Positions 13,073 to 24,205 of a stretch of DNA of 64,000 nucleotides are shown one piece after another. The position numbers and the translations under genes were made by a program. How positions within the stretch are numbered: the first letter of the stretch is position 1; each line of letters begins with the position of its first letter. Source of the DNA: Cardiocondyla obscurior (lineage: Eukaryota > Arthropoda > Insecta > Hymenoptera > Formicidae); assembly GCF_019399895.1 (NCBI RefSeq), contig NC_091873.1:6375501-6439500 (forward strand). Direction: 5' to 3'. A model generated the notes under the pieces. The model ran no database searches. It was not told the origin of the DNA and saw only the letters and a list, made by a program, of their open reading frames with translations.

Positions 13073-14472
13073 AACCTTGTCACAGTTGTTCCGCCGTCAT
13101 CTGCTGCCATCTTCGGTGGTCATCCTTGACTTCCTCTCAGCGCCACCCCGCGGTCCCCCTCCTTGCTGCTTCGTCCCCTTGTCCTTTGTCCGTCTCTCAG
13201 ATTGTCGTCCTGCGTCGCACTCACACTTTTTTGATCACTTAATCCTCATTGGCGTGATAATTGTTCAATGATAATTGTCCGTAGCAGGTTCTCACTCGCG
13301 AAGAGACGCGATTGGGAGTCGCATTATTAAAAAATACGAGACGCGGCTACTCGCGTACGACGAGCCGTTCAAGTCCGAGCAAGATCGCTCGCGGCGATAA
13401 ATTTCGCGATCGTTCTTAGTTTCGCGACGAAGCGACAATCGCGCGATTCTTTGCGGCATCCTCGAAGTAATGAAGTCGCACGTCGCGGACGGATAACGCG
13501 AAGGAGAAACGTGTGGACGCGATACGAGATGACGATCCGGTTTCTCGCGACTCCCAGGATCGTTGTTGCAAGTACCGCGACGACCGGACACTGAAATGGC
13601 GGACGGTGGCTTGCAAGATCGCGCCACAATTTCGCGCGTCGCCCGCGCGGGCGCTGTCCGCGTTTTCACGCATCGTTGCCACTTCCGGAAGTGTTTTAAG
13701 GCTCTTCCGCATTGAATGCGATTAGCGACGGGCGACAGAAGAATAACCTTGACACAGTTGTTCCGCCGTCATCTGCTGCCATCTTCGGTGGTCATCTTTG
13801 ACTTCCTCTCAGCGCCTTCCCGCGGTCCCCCTCCTTGCTGCTTCGTCCCCTCGTCCTTTGACCGTCTCTCAGATTGTCGTCCTGCGTCGCACACACTTTT
13901 TTGATCACTTAATCCTCATTGGCGTGATAATTGTTCAATGATAATTGTCCGCAGCAGGTCCTTACTCGCGAAGAGACGCGATTGAGAGTCGCATAATTTA
14001 AAAATACGAGACGCGGCACTCGCGTGCGACGAAGCGTTCAAGTCCGAGCAAGATCGCTCGCGGCGAGCCGTTCAAGTCCGAGCAAGATCGCTCACGGCGA
14101 GCCGTTCAAGTCCGAGCAAGATCGCTCGCGGCGATTGGATTCGTGATCGTTCCTAGTTTTGCGACGAAATGACAATCGCGCGATTCTTTGCGGCACTTCC
14201 GAAGTGATGAATTGCACGTCGCGGACAAATAAAGCGAAGAAGAAACGTGTGGACGCGATACGAGATTACGATCCGGTTTCTCGCGACTCCCAGACTCGTT
14301 GTTACAAGTACCGCGACGACCGGACACTGAAATGGCGGACGGTTACTTGCAAGATCGCGCAACAATTGCGCGCGATTCCCACGCAGGCGCTATCCGCGTT
14401 TTTTACGCACCGTTGCCGCTTCAGGAAGTGTTTTAAGGCTCTCCCGCATTGAATGCGATTAGCGACAGGCGA
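13073..14472 (+). repeat. Two-copy tandem repeat with a period of ~670 bp
   Basis: Copy 1 runs from AACCTTGTCACAGTTGTTCC at 13073 to about 13739. Copy 2 runs from 13745 to about 14472. They remain very similar along their length, from the shared start through the TTTTTTGATCACTTAATCCTC block to the shared end GAATGCGATTAGCGAC. Differences include single-base changes, a 2-base indel near the CGTCGCAC block, and extra sub-repeats in copy 2. Non-triplet indels argue against protein coding, although both copies carry similar antisense open frames. It may be a duplicated fragment of an unrecognised interspersed repeat or the seed of a satellite. Confidence 0.85.
14036..14137 (+). repeat. 34-bp sub-repeat, three copies
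   Basis: A unit beginning GTTCAAGTCCGAGCAAGATC occurs at 14036, 14070 and 14104, with an exact 34-base period. It lies only in the second copy of the larger repeat. The first copy has a single unit near 13367. The expansion therefore followed, or accompanied, the larger duplication. Confidence 0.9.
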
Positions 14473-15843
14473 TATCCAATAAGCGCTCGATTTTTATCAG
14501 GCGACTACGTAAAATTTAATAGAGACGTGATCTCATTAAAAATCGCTCGCCGATAATTGAGATCAGAGCGGAAGAGCTCATTAAAATAATTTTCGTTTCG
14601 TTAATTCGATCTCGAAACGCAAGGATTAATATGAATATTTTTTATAATTAGAAATAAAACACGGGGTATACTGTCGAATATATAAGTTTATTCGTAATAG
14701 CTGTACTGCTTAACTAATACAGTAAGTTACAATTAGTTCGATTAAGTGTTAATTTAATATTTAATTAATATTTCTAGGTGAAGACGGTCGTGGTGAATTT
14801 TCTCTCCCCTCACCCCGCGCCTCACCCGTGATCCCCAGCCATCGTCTTCGGGTTAAGCGGCAAAAAAGTGCGTAGTCCGTGAAGAGATGGGTGACCCACC
14901 GCGCCGACCAATCACAGCGCTCCATCGATCGCTTGATCGCGAAGGATCTCGGCGGCCCGTCGCTCAGTTGAGAAGACTCCCCGACCACGTGCAGAGCACC
15001 GGCTCTTGCGACGAATATCAAGGTGCCTGTTTATGTTCTATGTATTCGTAATTGGGCAACAATACGGCGAGCATCGAAATCTTTATCCCCAAGTGCCGAA
15101 ATATGTAACAGTCAGTCTAGTTGCGGAGCCTCGGGCGTGCGGACGTATCGTTAATCGCTCCGCAATTACGCGTATTTTCGGCCGCGAGCAGGACATTTTC
15201 GCGTACGCGTGAGTGTCGAGATCGTCGACCTGAGAACAAACATTCATTTTTTATGCTCGTGTGTTATTCGAGTCGTCGTTCTGTGCTTCGTTTCGTGCCT
15301 CGAAAAAGTGCACGGGACGACAAGGTTAAGTAATGGGCGCTGCGCACCGAGCGTCCGACCCGAATTACGCTGCGCGTCCGGCATTACCGACGCCTTCCCT
15401 CGTCGTCTCGTTCAGCGACGTTCAGAGGATTCCAACGGCCGCCATAGTGAGAGGACGCGATCCGTACCTCGCCCGTCTTCTCCGTCGCGGTCGAGAGTCA
15501 ACCAGTTTCGTGATGTTTGTGGAACTCGAGGACGATAAAGTGCGCGGGGAACATTTCGCGTCGCGGCTCGTCTCGTTCGTCGCGTGGAGACAATTATCGG
15601 CATCGCTCATTCCACCGACGAGAACGGACCAAAGAATCAAAGTGACCTCGCGTAGCCAGTTTCTTGCGTCAACGTCGTGGACATTATTGCGTGGACATTG
15701 CGGGAGTGCGTGGACTATCCCGCGAGTGTTCAGTGCGCGAGAAAAAAGACTCGACACGTCCCATCTATTCCATATCGGTGGACGGACCCCAAGAAGCACG
15801 GGGAGAGGGGAGGGTTGCTCGTCAGCCGGTTCGCATTGCGTAG
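14473..15843. other. No supported gene; open frames without recognisable domains
   Basis: This stretch holds long chance-like ORFs, including a 190-codon plus-strand frame (15333-15905) overlapped by a 156-codon antisense frame. Both are Arg/Ser/Pro-rich and unlike any family I know. The right part may be the 5' end of the spliced transcript proposed next. Confidence 0.35.
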
Positions 15844-16813
15844 GTCCGGGACAACGGCTGTGGACGAGGGAAGCGCGGGGAGCAAGGGGCACGGTGCCGA
15901 GCTAGCGATGGGCGCGGGGAGCGCAGGGAGCAGGGGGACAGTGCGAGCGAGCTGTGCTCGCGCTGGAACTTGCGTCCCGGTCACCCGCAACAAAACACGG
16001 ACACGGTAAGACATACACAATACGCGCTGAGTAATACATTGAATAGAACAGCATGCTAACTACAATTTTTGTTTCAGATAATATTACATCATCGAAGAAG
16101 GACCGACTCGACATCCCGCGGACATCCTGAGAGGAGGAGGAGGCCCAGGAAGGGTATCCTGCGCCAGCAGAGCAACCCCGGGGTAAGCAACAATTTTTTT
16201 TGGAATAAAATGCTTCAGATTTCTTATAACATTTTTCAATCATTTTATTTAATTATATGTTACGTCTACTATATAATTTTTTTATTTTTGTGTTACAGAT
16301 CAAGAGGACCTCTGCTGTTGTGCATCGCTCAGTGTGGAAATGTGCCGTACGCCGATATTTAACAATACGAACCGCAGCCGGTTTGTCGGTACCGTTTCGG
16401 GTGTGCCGGTAGTTTTCGGGCGCTTTTATACGACTATCTTTTTATCGGGAGTGCCGAGAAGTGACGCGCGACAGTGTTAAGTCATAATCGCGATTGTAAC
16501 TTCACCCGGGCGCGTTCGCGAGTTTCCTGTGCGCGGAAGGATGGCTCGTCACGTCCCATCTGAGTGGAGGAGCAGGCCCGGGGGGCATCCTGCATCGGCG
16601 GAGCATCTCTTAGGTGAGGATCAATTCTTCTTTAAAATTTGTCATTTCATTAATTAAAACAAAATTTTTGTTTGATTAAAAAATTAAATACATACGCATA
16701 ATTTTTTTTTATTTGAATATCAACTATTTGCAACATGTCTACATTAATTTTTTTCTTTTTATGTTACAGTCACCGGCAGAAATCTTCAACTCCGCTGATG
16801 CTCATGCAGATTG
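15844..16813 (+). ncRNA. Candidate spliced transcript (non-coding or 5' UTR), four exons
   Basis: Four consecutive exon-like blocks are bounded by good splice signals: exon 1 to 16005 (donor CACG/GTAAGA), exon 2 16078-16182 (acceptor TTTGTTTCAG, donor GG/GTAAGC), exon 3 16299-16613 (acceptor TGTTACAG, donor TAG/GTGAGG), and exon 4 16770-16813 (acceptor TGTTACAG, donor TTG/GTGAGT). The blocks between are AT-rich and intron-like, while the exons are GC-rich. An open frame continues from 15844 through exons 1 and 2 into exon 3, but it has no methionine and stops in exon 3, so I favour a non-coding RNA or 5' UTR. The transcript's true start and end are unknown, and no downstream coding exon could be linked to it. 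Confidence 0.35.
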
Positions 16814-19800
16814 GTGAGTCGCATGACTTTTTTTTCGTAACTTGAATTTCTTGCCTCTTCCTTTGTCTCTTTCACGAGAAGCATGTGCATGATGCGTTCT
16901 CTGTGATCGAGAAATTAAAAATAAAAAGAATTATAATACCGTCAATCCCGGAGTTTCACGACACCGTGATTCTGAAAACTCTCGAAAAATATCGGGAGAT
17001 TAGGGAAAATAAATTGGTGATAAATCGCATTAATTTTTTTTTTATTAAAAAAAATCAGATACATGCGCGTAATTTTTTTTTTTTATTTAAACATCAATCA
17101 CGAAATAAAGCTACAATGCGCACATGCCCCCGCGGAGATCGATATGTTTACACGGCCGAGGTTACGTAAACGCGAGAAGTTCGTTGACTCTGCCTCGCTC
17201 ATCGCCCGTGCCCAGCGTTTCCTCCGAAAACCCCCCTTTTCCCCTGTTGCACAGGCCTATCCGCCCTCCGCGAATCCTCTTATTCGCTCGTTCGAGTTTG
17301 GAAATTGACGTAATTTCACTGGCCCCGATCATCACTTAAACGGCATAACGGGGTATAATGATAAATTTTTTCCGCGACGTTTGCCAACGATTATCGGCTC
17401 GTTAATCTTCCGTAATAATCCAAACATTGTGACTGCCGGATGCCAATTATTCCGGGAATGTTTACGCAACGCGGTAACTGGGCGGGATGATGATTATGTT
17501 AGGTAATACCGGCGTCGTTAAAATAAAAAGAGATCTTTTTTTCCCTTTTTTTTTCGTAATGCCGAAACCGTTCCTCGGAATTATACCGCCCGCCACAAAG
17601 GGTTAAAGTCGATTCGCGTGCAAATTCGTTACATTGATAATCGAATGACGGTGCGGTCCACTGGAAAATTACGACAATTACAGAAATTACGGGAATTAAA
17701 TGAACCATTTATTTCGAAAATGGCGGAAGGCGTACGTTAAATTACAATGGAATTAAATAATCTACAAATTAGCGAAGTATAGACTGATGTGTCATATAGG
17801 ATGGCATATTACAGAATAATTACATTGAATGACGCATTGTACACAGTTAGTTGTGTACAGCGCATTACGTAGAAATAAAATTATATTCCGCGCACCGTAA
17901 ATTTATTTCAATTCTTCGTAAGTGTAAAAAGCCGCAGATAAATTAAAAGAAAGGAAATGATCTGTAAAAACTTTCTACAAATACTTGCAAATTTTATTTC
18001 GAACGTTTATCATTTTTTTTTCTTTCTTTCTTTCTTTCTTTTTTTTTTTTTTCTCTTGTGGTTTATCCAACGTGCCTTAATGAGATTTCAACGGTCTGCC
18101 TTCGCGTTATTTTCAAGGCATAAAAATGCCAGGAGACTCGGCGCTTCTCGTCTTCGTTACGTTTCTTTGATTCCGGCCGTACTTGGTACTTCGATTCGCT
18201 TTAATTTTGTAAATCCAAGAAGATCAACGTCGCGAGTTACGGAGATTGAAATAAGCTCTCGCCGAGAAAGAGAGAGAGAGAGCCCGATGTTAGTCGTATC
18301 GGCGATATGCGGTGCGCCCACGAAATCTCCGCGGAAAGAAGATATATTCAAATGTATGCAGGCTTTGTGCGCGCCGAGTTCCGAGATGCAAATATTTATA
18401 CTAGAGTGAATTTACAATCCGACGGCGTTAATTATGCTTTCTCGCAGTACCCGCGCGCGGAATTGAATACCAGTGGCAAAATAGCAAGTATATCCCCCCC
18501 CATCTCCCTTTCATCGTCTCGCCTAACAATTATCTGAGATGGCTTTTTTACGAATTCGGTAAGAAACGCGCCGTTCCCGCGTTCGTTACGCTTGCGGCTC
18601 CTTTACGCTTCTCGTTGTATCACGTTATTATCCGGCGATCGTAATAGTCGCGACGATTTTCGGGGTAGTTCCGTGCCACGAAAAACACGGGAGGAAAGAG
18701 AAGAGGACGGTTTACGATCCTCCGGTTAAACGCGGAGTTGTACCGAGAAATCGAGCCGGTCTCGTGAGCGCGGGCAATATCGGCCCTATTCCTCGCAGAC
18801 GGAGAAACGCTTATTCCCCGTCTCTGCAATCAGCCACCGATCGAACGCGTCGGCTTACAAGTCAATTAGGCCGTATTCTTGCCGGGGACCGAGAATTACT
18901 TTGAATATTGCCTCGCAATTAACCGTGGCCGACCATTGAGGAGTAATAGCGCGGGCACGCCGGCAGTTACGACTTCCACCGGCATGAGCGGATATTGCGG
19001 TGCCTTCATTCATCGCATTCCGCCGTCGAGATATATGCAACGCCGCGGAGTCGTGCTTAACGTGCATTACATTTGGCATTGTGTCGGGGCCGTTTCATGT
19101 TAGCCGCGGCACAACGAATCGCCGTCGCGGCGATTCGTTTCGATCGCATCGATACGCTCGGCCCTTCGATCGATAAGAATAACGCTCATTTTTTTTGTGG
19201 GTTTTTTTTTTTTTTTTTTTTTTAAATAAACTACCGCGATAAGCGAAGCGTCGATGTCGGAAACTGTGAATTTTTTCAAGATCCTTAGCTCGATAAAATT
19301 TGCGAGGTAAATTGGCGCCGAAAAAATTGGGTGGGCTTATCAGCACGATTTTATTTTATTACTTTACCTGCGATGGGTGTTTCTGGCGTGGGAGTCGGCG
19401 CTGCCCGGCGATCGCCGTGCTGTTGACCGTCGTCGATGTCGCCGTGATTGTCGACGTCGTTGATGTTTGATGACACACGGGGTTGCTCCGGGACGGTTCT
19501 GCGAACGTGCTTGTCGAGCGGACCACGTGTGGTCGAGAGTTGTACTTCGCTTTGTGGTGCTATACTTCAGGGACACGGTTCGGCGGTAACGAGCTCGCTG
19601 GCGGGTGGGAATGGTCCTTTGAGCGATGTCGTAGGTTCTGGTCTCTTCCCGCCTGGAGGATACTTCCGGCCCTTTTCCACGGGGGCTTCCGGCGGCCCCT
19701 TCTTCCCGGACGGCCCCAAGTGGGTCCTCGTACTCAGTGTGCCGGCAGGAAACTGACAGAAGCGCTGTTATACCGCTGGAAACATAATCGACGAGGAAAT

Positions 19801-22800
19801 TACGTGTACCGTGCACGTCACATGCGACGCCGGGTACACTCTTGCCGCGGCTAATTTACAGTACGCCTTGAAAGTACGAGCAAATTGCTTCTAGTAATTG
19901 CGTTTAGAAAGACCGGCGGCCACTCTTATCTTGCCCCTCCCCCGCTCCCCCCCAAAATAGGTTAAAATTATATATTTTAAAGAGGGTTAATTTTCTTTTT
20001 TTTTTTTTTTCTTTTTCAAAGAAGGTCAGCTCGAAGCTCGGCTAAGTTATATTAAGCAATTATTCTTCTTAGGCTATTATACGTTGAGGAGGTCTAAACG
20101 AGCCTGTTAAGAGCCCACATAAAGAGCTGCATAAGCGCACGTTTTGCGCTCCGACAAGCCTCGGTGTTTATTATTCAAATATGACTGTCACGTGGCGCAC
20201 CGAGCACGGATTGAATTCTTATTAGTATATCGTTAAAATTCACTTTGCGCCAGGACGTGTGGAGAAAACGCCTGAGATCAAAGCGGTCGCGTCTAATAAT
20301 TGGCAAGACAACGTCGTGCGAATTTCTAATTGCAGTCCTCCGCTCCCTCTCTTTCTCTCTCTCTCTTTCTCTGTTACCTTAACAACTCTGTTTCAGGACG
20401 TCGAATGAAAACGTTTCGCGACGCGTTACGTCGGCGAAAGATGCGTATACACATTTCCGTTCCTCCACCCGAATGAAATTAAACCCCGCTAGTTACCCCC
20501 GCGACCTCGCGCGAGGTAAGAACGCTACGTGAGCCTATTGATGTAACGCCGTTACGTTTCGCAATTATACCATTCCGTCGACCGACTTTTCTCAATTGCT
20601 CCGCATATATCCGAGATGAAAAGCCGCGCACCCGGCGTCTGCGCTTAATATGAACGACGTCCGGGGGTACCTAAAGCAGATAGTCTGAGACGCTTATGGC
20701 CTCTCGAGCGATATTTTCAAAGTGCACGCCCGGAACGAGGGAACGTTAGTTTCCACTCCCCCTTTTTTTTTTTTCCTCTCTCTCTCTTTCTCGTTCGCTC
20801 ACTCCACGTTTTCTTTCTTCCTCCCGTTACCCTTGCCCGCCAGGTAAACAAGCTCTTTATACACGTACAACGCGGCGTACGTACGACGTCGGGCACTGCA
20901 ATTACCCTGTCTATCTTGCAGCGAGGTACAGAGCCGCGCACACGAGCAAAAAAGGGAAAGCTTGCCACTCGTGCACCGGCTCGCCGCCGGAGCGTCGTCG
21001 TGAAAACTGCCTCCAATATTGGGACGGTTGAACGTTAAAACGCGTACCTTCCCCGACGCGCGGAGTAGGTGGATTCTCTTCCGTTCTCCTTACCTCTCCC
21101 CTCCCCCTCAGTATCGTGTATTACATCGTGAGATTATTCATACGTCTCCCCCGACAATTTCTCAATATTTATAACGCACATCCGCCGCGCGCGCGGGCAT
21201 ACCTTTACTTTCTCCGATACGCGATCTTCCACGTACGGATCTCGCGCGAGAAATTTTTGCTCAGACGGCTATGAAATATGAAGGGCATGTTTAATCCAGG
21301 TGATAAGGCAAGACCGGGGCGGTTTTCTTCTCTCTCTTTTTTTTTTTTTTTTTTTTTTTTTACGCTCACCGCGAAACTTATTCGAGATGCGAATCCCGTT
21401 CAACGCTGCCGCGCACGAAGACGAAGTATGTACTTGAGCTTGGAAACAAGATTCGCCCATTGACTTTATCGAGAGGCTTATTCTCGTATGCAGGCCTTAC
21501 GTTCACCGCCAAATACGGTCGTGACCCCCATTCCCATGTTTACGCCGAATGCGATCTCGATGATAAACGAGATAACGTCAGAATCCGGCGGACACACGGC
21601 CGTCGTCGAGTGCTCCCGAGGGAATATGCCACTTGACCTCACTTCTAATTCTAAACGAAAAGTTCTCCCGATAAGATATTTTCTAAAAAAGAAAGAAAAA
21701 ATAAAAAAAAAAGAATAAAAGAAAGAAAAAAAAATGCACGCGATTATTACGCCTATTACGCGAATAATAATAAAAGACTCAGGTCGATTTCGAGCGGAAC
21801 TTCCGGGCTTTAACTTTCAGATTTTTTATTCGATCTACAAGCTTAGAATATAACTCGACGATCGGAGGTACGTCAAATCGAAAAGCAACGCAGCCTCATT
21901 ATAAACGCGAATCGATATACCGCGGTGTGATCGTTATGCGCTTTCGAATCAATTTTCGCGGTATTCGCTTATTTCGAGATGAAAGCGATCGCTCGGGGCG
22001 AACGAAGGAGGGAAGGCCAGTTTGTGAGAGCTCGCAGATGCAAACGCCGGGGACGGCCTTCGTCGATTCGCGCAATTTGGTATTCGCGCGAGAATCGCCG
22101 GGGGACCCGACGGAGATGATGAATGCCGTCGACGGCGGCAACAAGCGGGCCATCGCCGGCGCTTCGTATCGCGAATATTCGACTCGCGTACGCGCTTATC
22201 CCGGACCCGGCATCCATCAAACGTCCTATAACGTGGCCTGCGCGCGTTCCCGCGCGCACGTGTCGGCGGTTCCGGACGAGACGCAATCGCGGGGGATCCG
22301 CGGCCGGATCGATGCGAATCCGCGAGAGCCGAGGCGGCGCTGTACGACCCGCGTCGCGACGTAACCCGCGAAACGTATGAATATTCCGCGCGTGCATCGC
22401 ACTTGGAATGCACACGCGGCCGCCCACGGCTCCGCCGGGCATACGGATTTCGCCACGGACGAGGTATTGAACCCCGAGACTGTCCGCGAGTCCGCGCGTG
22501 AATCCCGTGGACGAGCCGCGTTTATCAACGCGAGGTCACGTTCAAAATGGCCCACGATATTATCCGCTCTATTGTATATTTCAAAGGACGATTCATATCG
22601 CGTTAAAGTTTCTAATAAATCTGCGAAAAGCCCTGGACGGTAACCGCGAACCGTGTTAGAATTTCCGCCGAGTTTGCCGCTCGAAGTTTTTTTTTTAATT
22701 TTCAGCAATTACCTTTATGAAATTTTAATTAACCGCGGCTTCGACTTTGAGGACCGTCCGGCCGAACGCGAGTCGACGAGAACATAGATCGATTATAGTT

Positions 22801-23269
22801 TCTTTCTATAGAACGGCTGTTTGAACGATAGTATCGTCTTTTTATTTTTCCACCCTCGATCTTTCCCAACTCATAAGTCATTGCTGTATTCTGACCGATA
22901 GCGCGGGAGTGGTGGGGAATAATAAAAAAAAAAATAAAAGTGGCGTGCGCCCGCACACTTACGCGCCCTCCGATTTATGCGAAAGAGCGCGCGATTTCAA
23001 AACACAGCCCCGCCGACGGGCACCGGCTGCGAATCGATCCGCGAGCCGGATGCGTTGCTCGCGCCGAACTCTCGCGGGTCTTGCGGCTATGTTAATATTC
23101 CCCAAGTGCGTATCGATATCCATTCAACGTGCTGGCACCCCGCACTTGGGCGCTCGCACGAAAATTGCGCGTTTGGTATTGGATTTGAGTGCCATCGCTA
23201 GGCTAGAAGCGGCGCGGATAGTAGGCTAGCGCGCGTGTGCCCTGCACGTCGCAATTACTTAATTGCTCG
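16814..23269. other. Gene-poor region with microsatellites
   Basis: About 6.5 kb of CpG-rich DNA without a supportable gene. It holds a CTTT array near 18010-18056, CT runs near 20343-20372, poly(T) runs near 19200-19224 and 21338-21361, and a short perfect hairpin TGTACACA/TGTGTACA near 17847. A 150-codon antisense frame ends at a good donor near 19368 but has no ATG. It is discussed under rejected items. Confidence 0.4.
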
Positions 23270-24205
23270 TATCTGATTGGGCCCGCCGCGGGGGAGGGAT
23301 AACGGTGTCCTCGGTTCGTGATTTGCGCGCCGCGTGTGCAACGCGCTTCCATTGGCCGGGTTACCTGGGCGGCCGACGAATCAGCCATTCATTTCTGGAA
23401 CCCCCGCACTACCAGCGCTAGTAAACCCGTGAGCGAGAAAGAGAAAGAGATAGGGTGGAGGTGAGAGGGAGCGCGAGCGTGGACGGTGGAGAGAAAGAGC
23501 GAGGGAGACCGAAGGATGCGAGTATAGGATGCACGCGACGGAGAGAGTAGGATGAGGAGAGAGAGAAAGAGAGAGAGCGCGAGAGCGAGTATCGAAGTTT
23601 CGAATGCGCCCGACATCGATAGCTAGCCGCCGTCACCGCGCTGCGCCAACACCGTGGCGCGTCCTCGCGACAGTACGAGGCCGACGCGTTCGCGTGTCGT
23701 AGAAAATCGTAGCGAGAGTCGAGGTAAGAGAGGGAAGAAAGAGAGAGAGAGAAAGAGCGAGGCGAGAACGAAAGAAAGAGGGGAAAGGTAGCGCAACGAG
23801 CGGGAGAGAAATATCATCGTTACGAGACGAAGCGCGTCGTGACAAATGCCGGATAACAGATAGAAAAAAAGAGAGACGTGGAACAAGCGGGAAAGGAAGG
23901 AAAGAAAGAGAGCGAGGGAAAGGGTGAGCGAGAGAGAGGAGGAAAAGAGCGAGAGAGCCGAAGCGCCGGTCGGTCGGTGGTGGCCGGTCAGCGGCGGCGG
24001 TGGGGCGTAGGGCACGCTCTCTCGCGGTAGCTGCATCAAGCGCCAGTGTCAATATGGCCGTTGACGTGAGCGCAGTGTGCGCAGAGACGTGGACGCGATA
24101 GTAGTCTCGATTCGATCCCCCTAACATGAGGTATACTGCGACCAGGAGGGACGCTTTTACGTAATACCCGGATATAACTAACGTACCCGGCACGTACCCC
24201 GTGAA
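23270..24205 (+). promoter_or_regulatory. Probable promoter and 5' UTR of gene A
   Basis: Two inverted CCAAT boxes (ATTGG at 23276 and 23351) lie in CpG-rich DNA just before a long purine block (about 23430-23960) made of GAGA/GAAA units, which could bind GAGA-factor-type proteins. The first coding ATG of gene A follows at 24206. Short upstream ORFs starting at 24053 (16 codons including stop) and 24126 (13 codons including stop) would precede it in a 5' UTR and might dampen translation. The transcription start was not pinpointed. Confidence 0.45.

Noticed and set aside
15333..15905. 190-codon plus-strand ORF with an overlapping 156-codon antisense ORF
   Set aside because: Both strands are open in CpG-rich sequence, with biased Arg/Ser/Pro composition and no family match that I know. 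I kept only the downstream splice chain as a candidate transcript.
19368..19816. 150-codon minus-strand ORF ending at a good splice donor
   Set aside because: It has no ATG (the frame opens at GTG), is Arg/Ser/Thr-rich with no recognisable domain, and is overlapped by similarly long plus-strand frames, as expected in stop-poor GC-rich DNA.
21899..22708. Several 145-160 codon ORFs on both strands
   Set aside because: All frames overlap and look alike in composition, with no domain and no splice chain.
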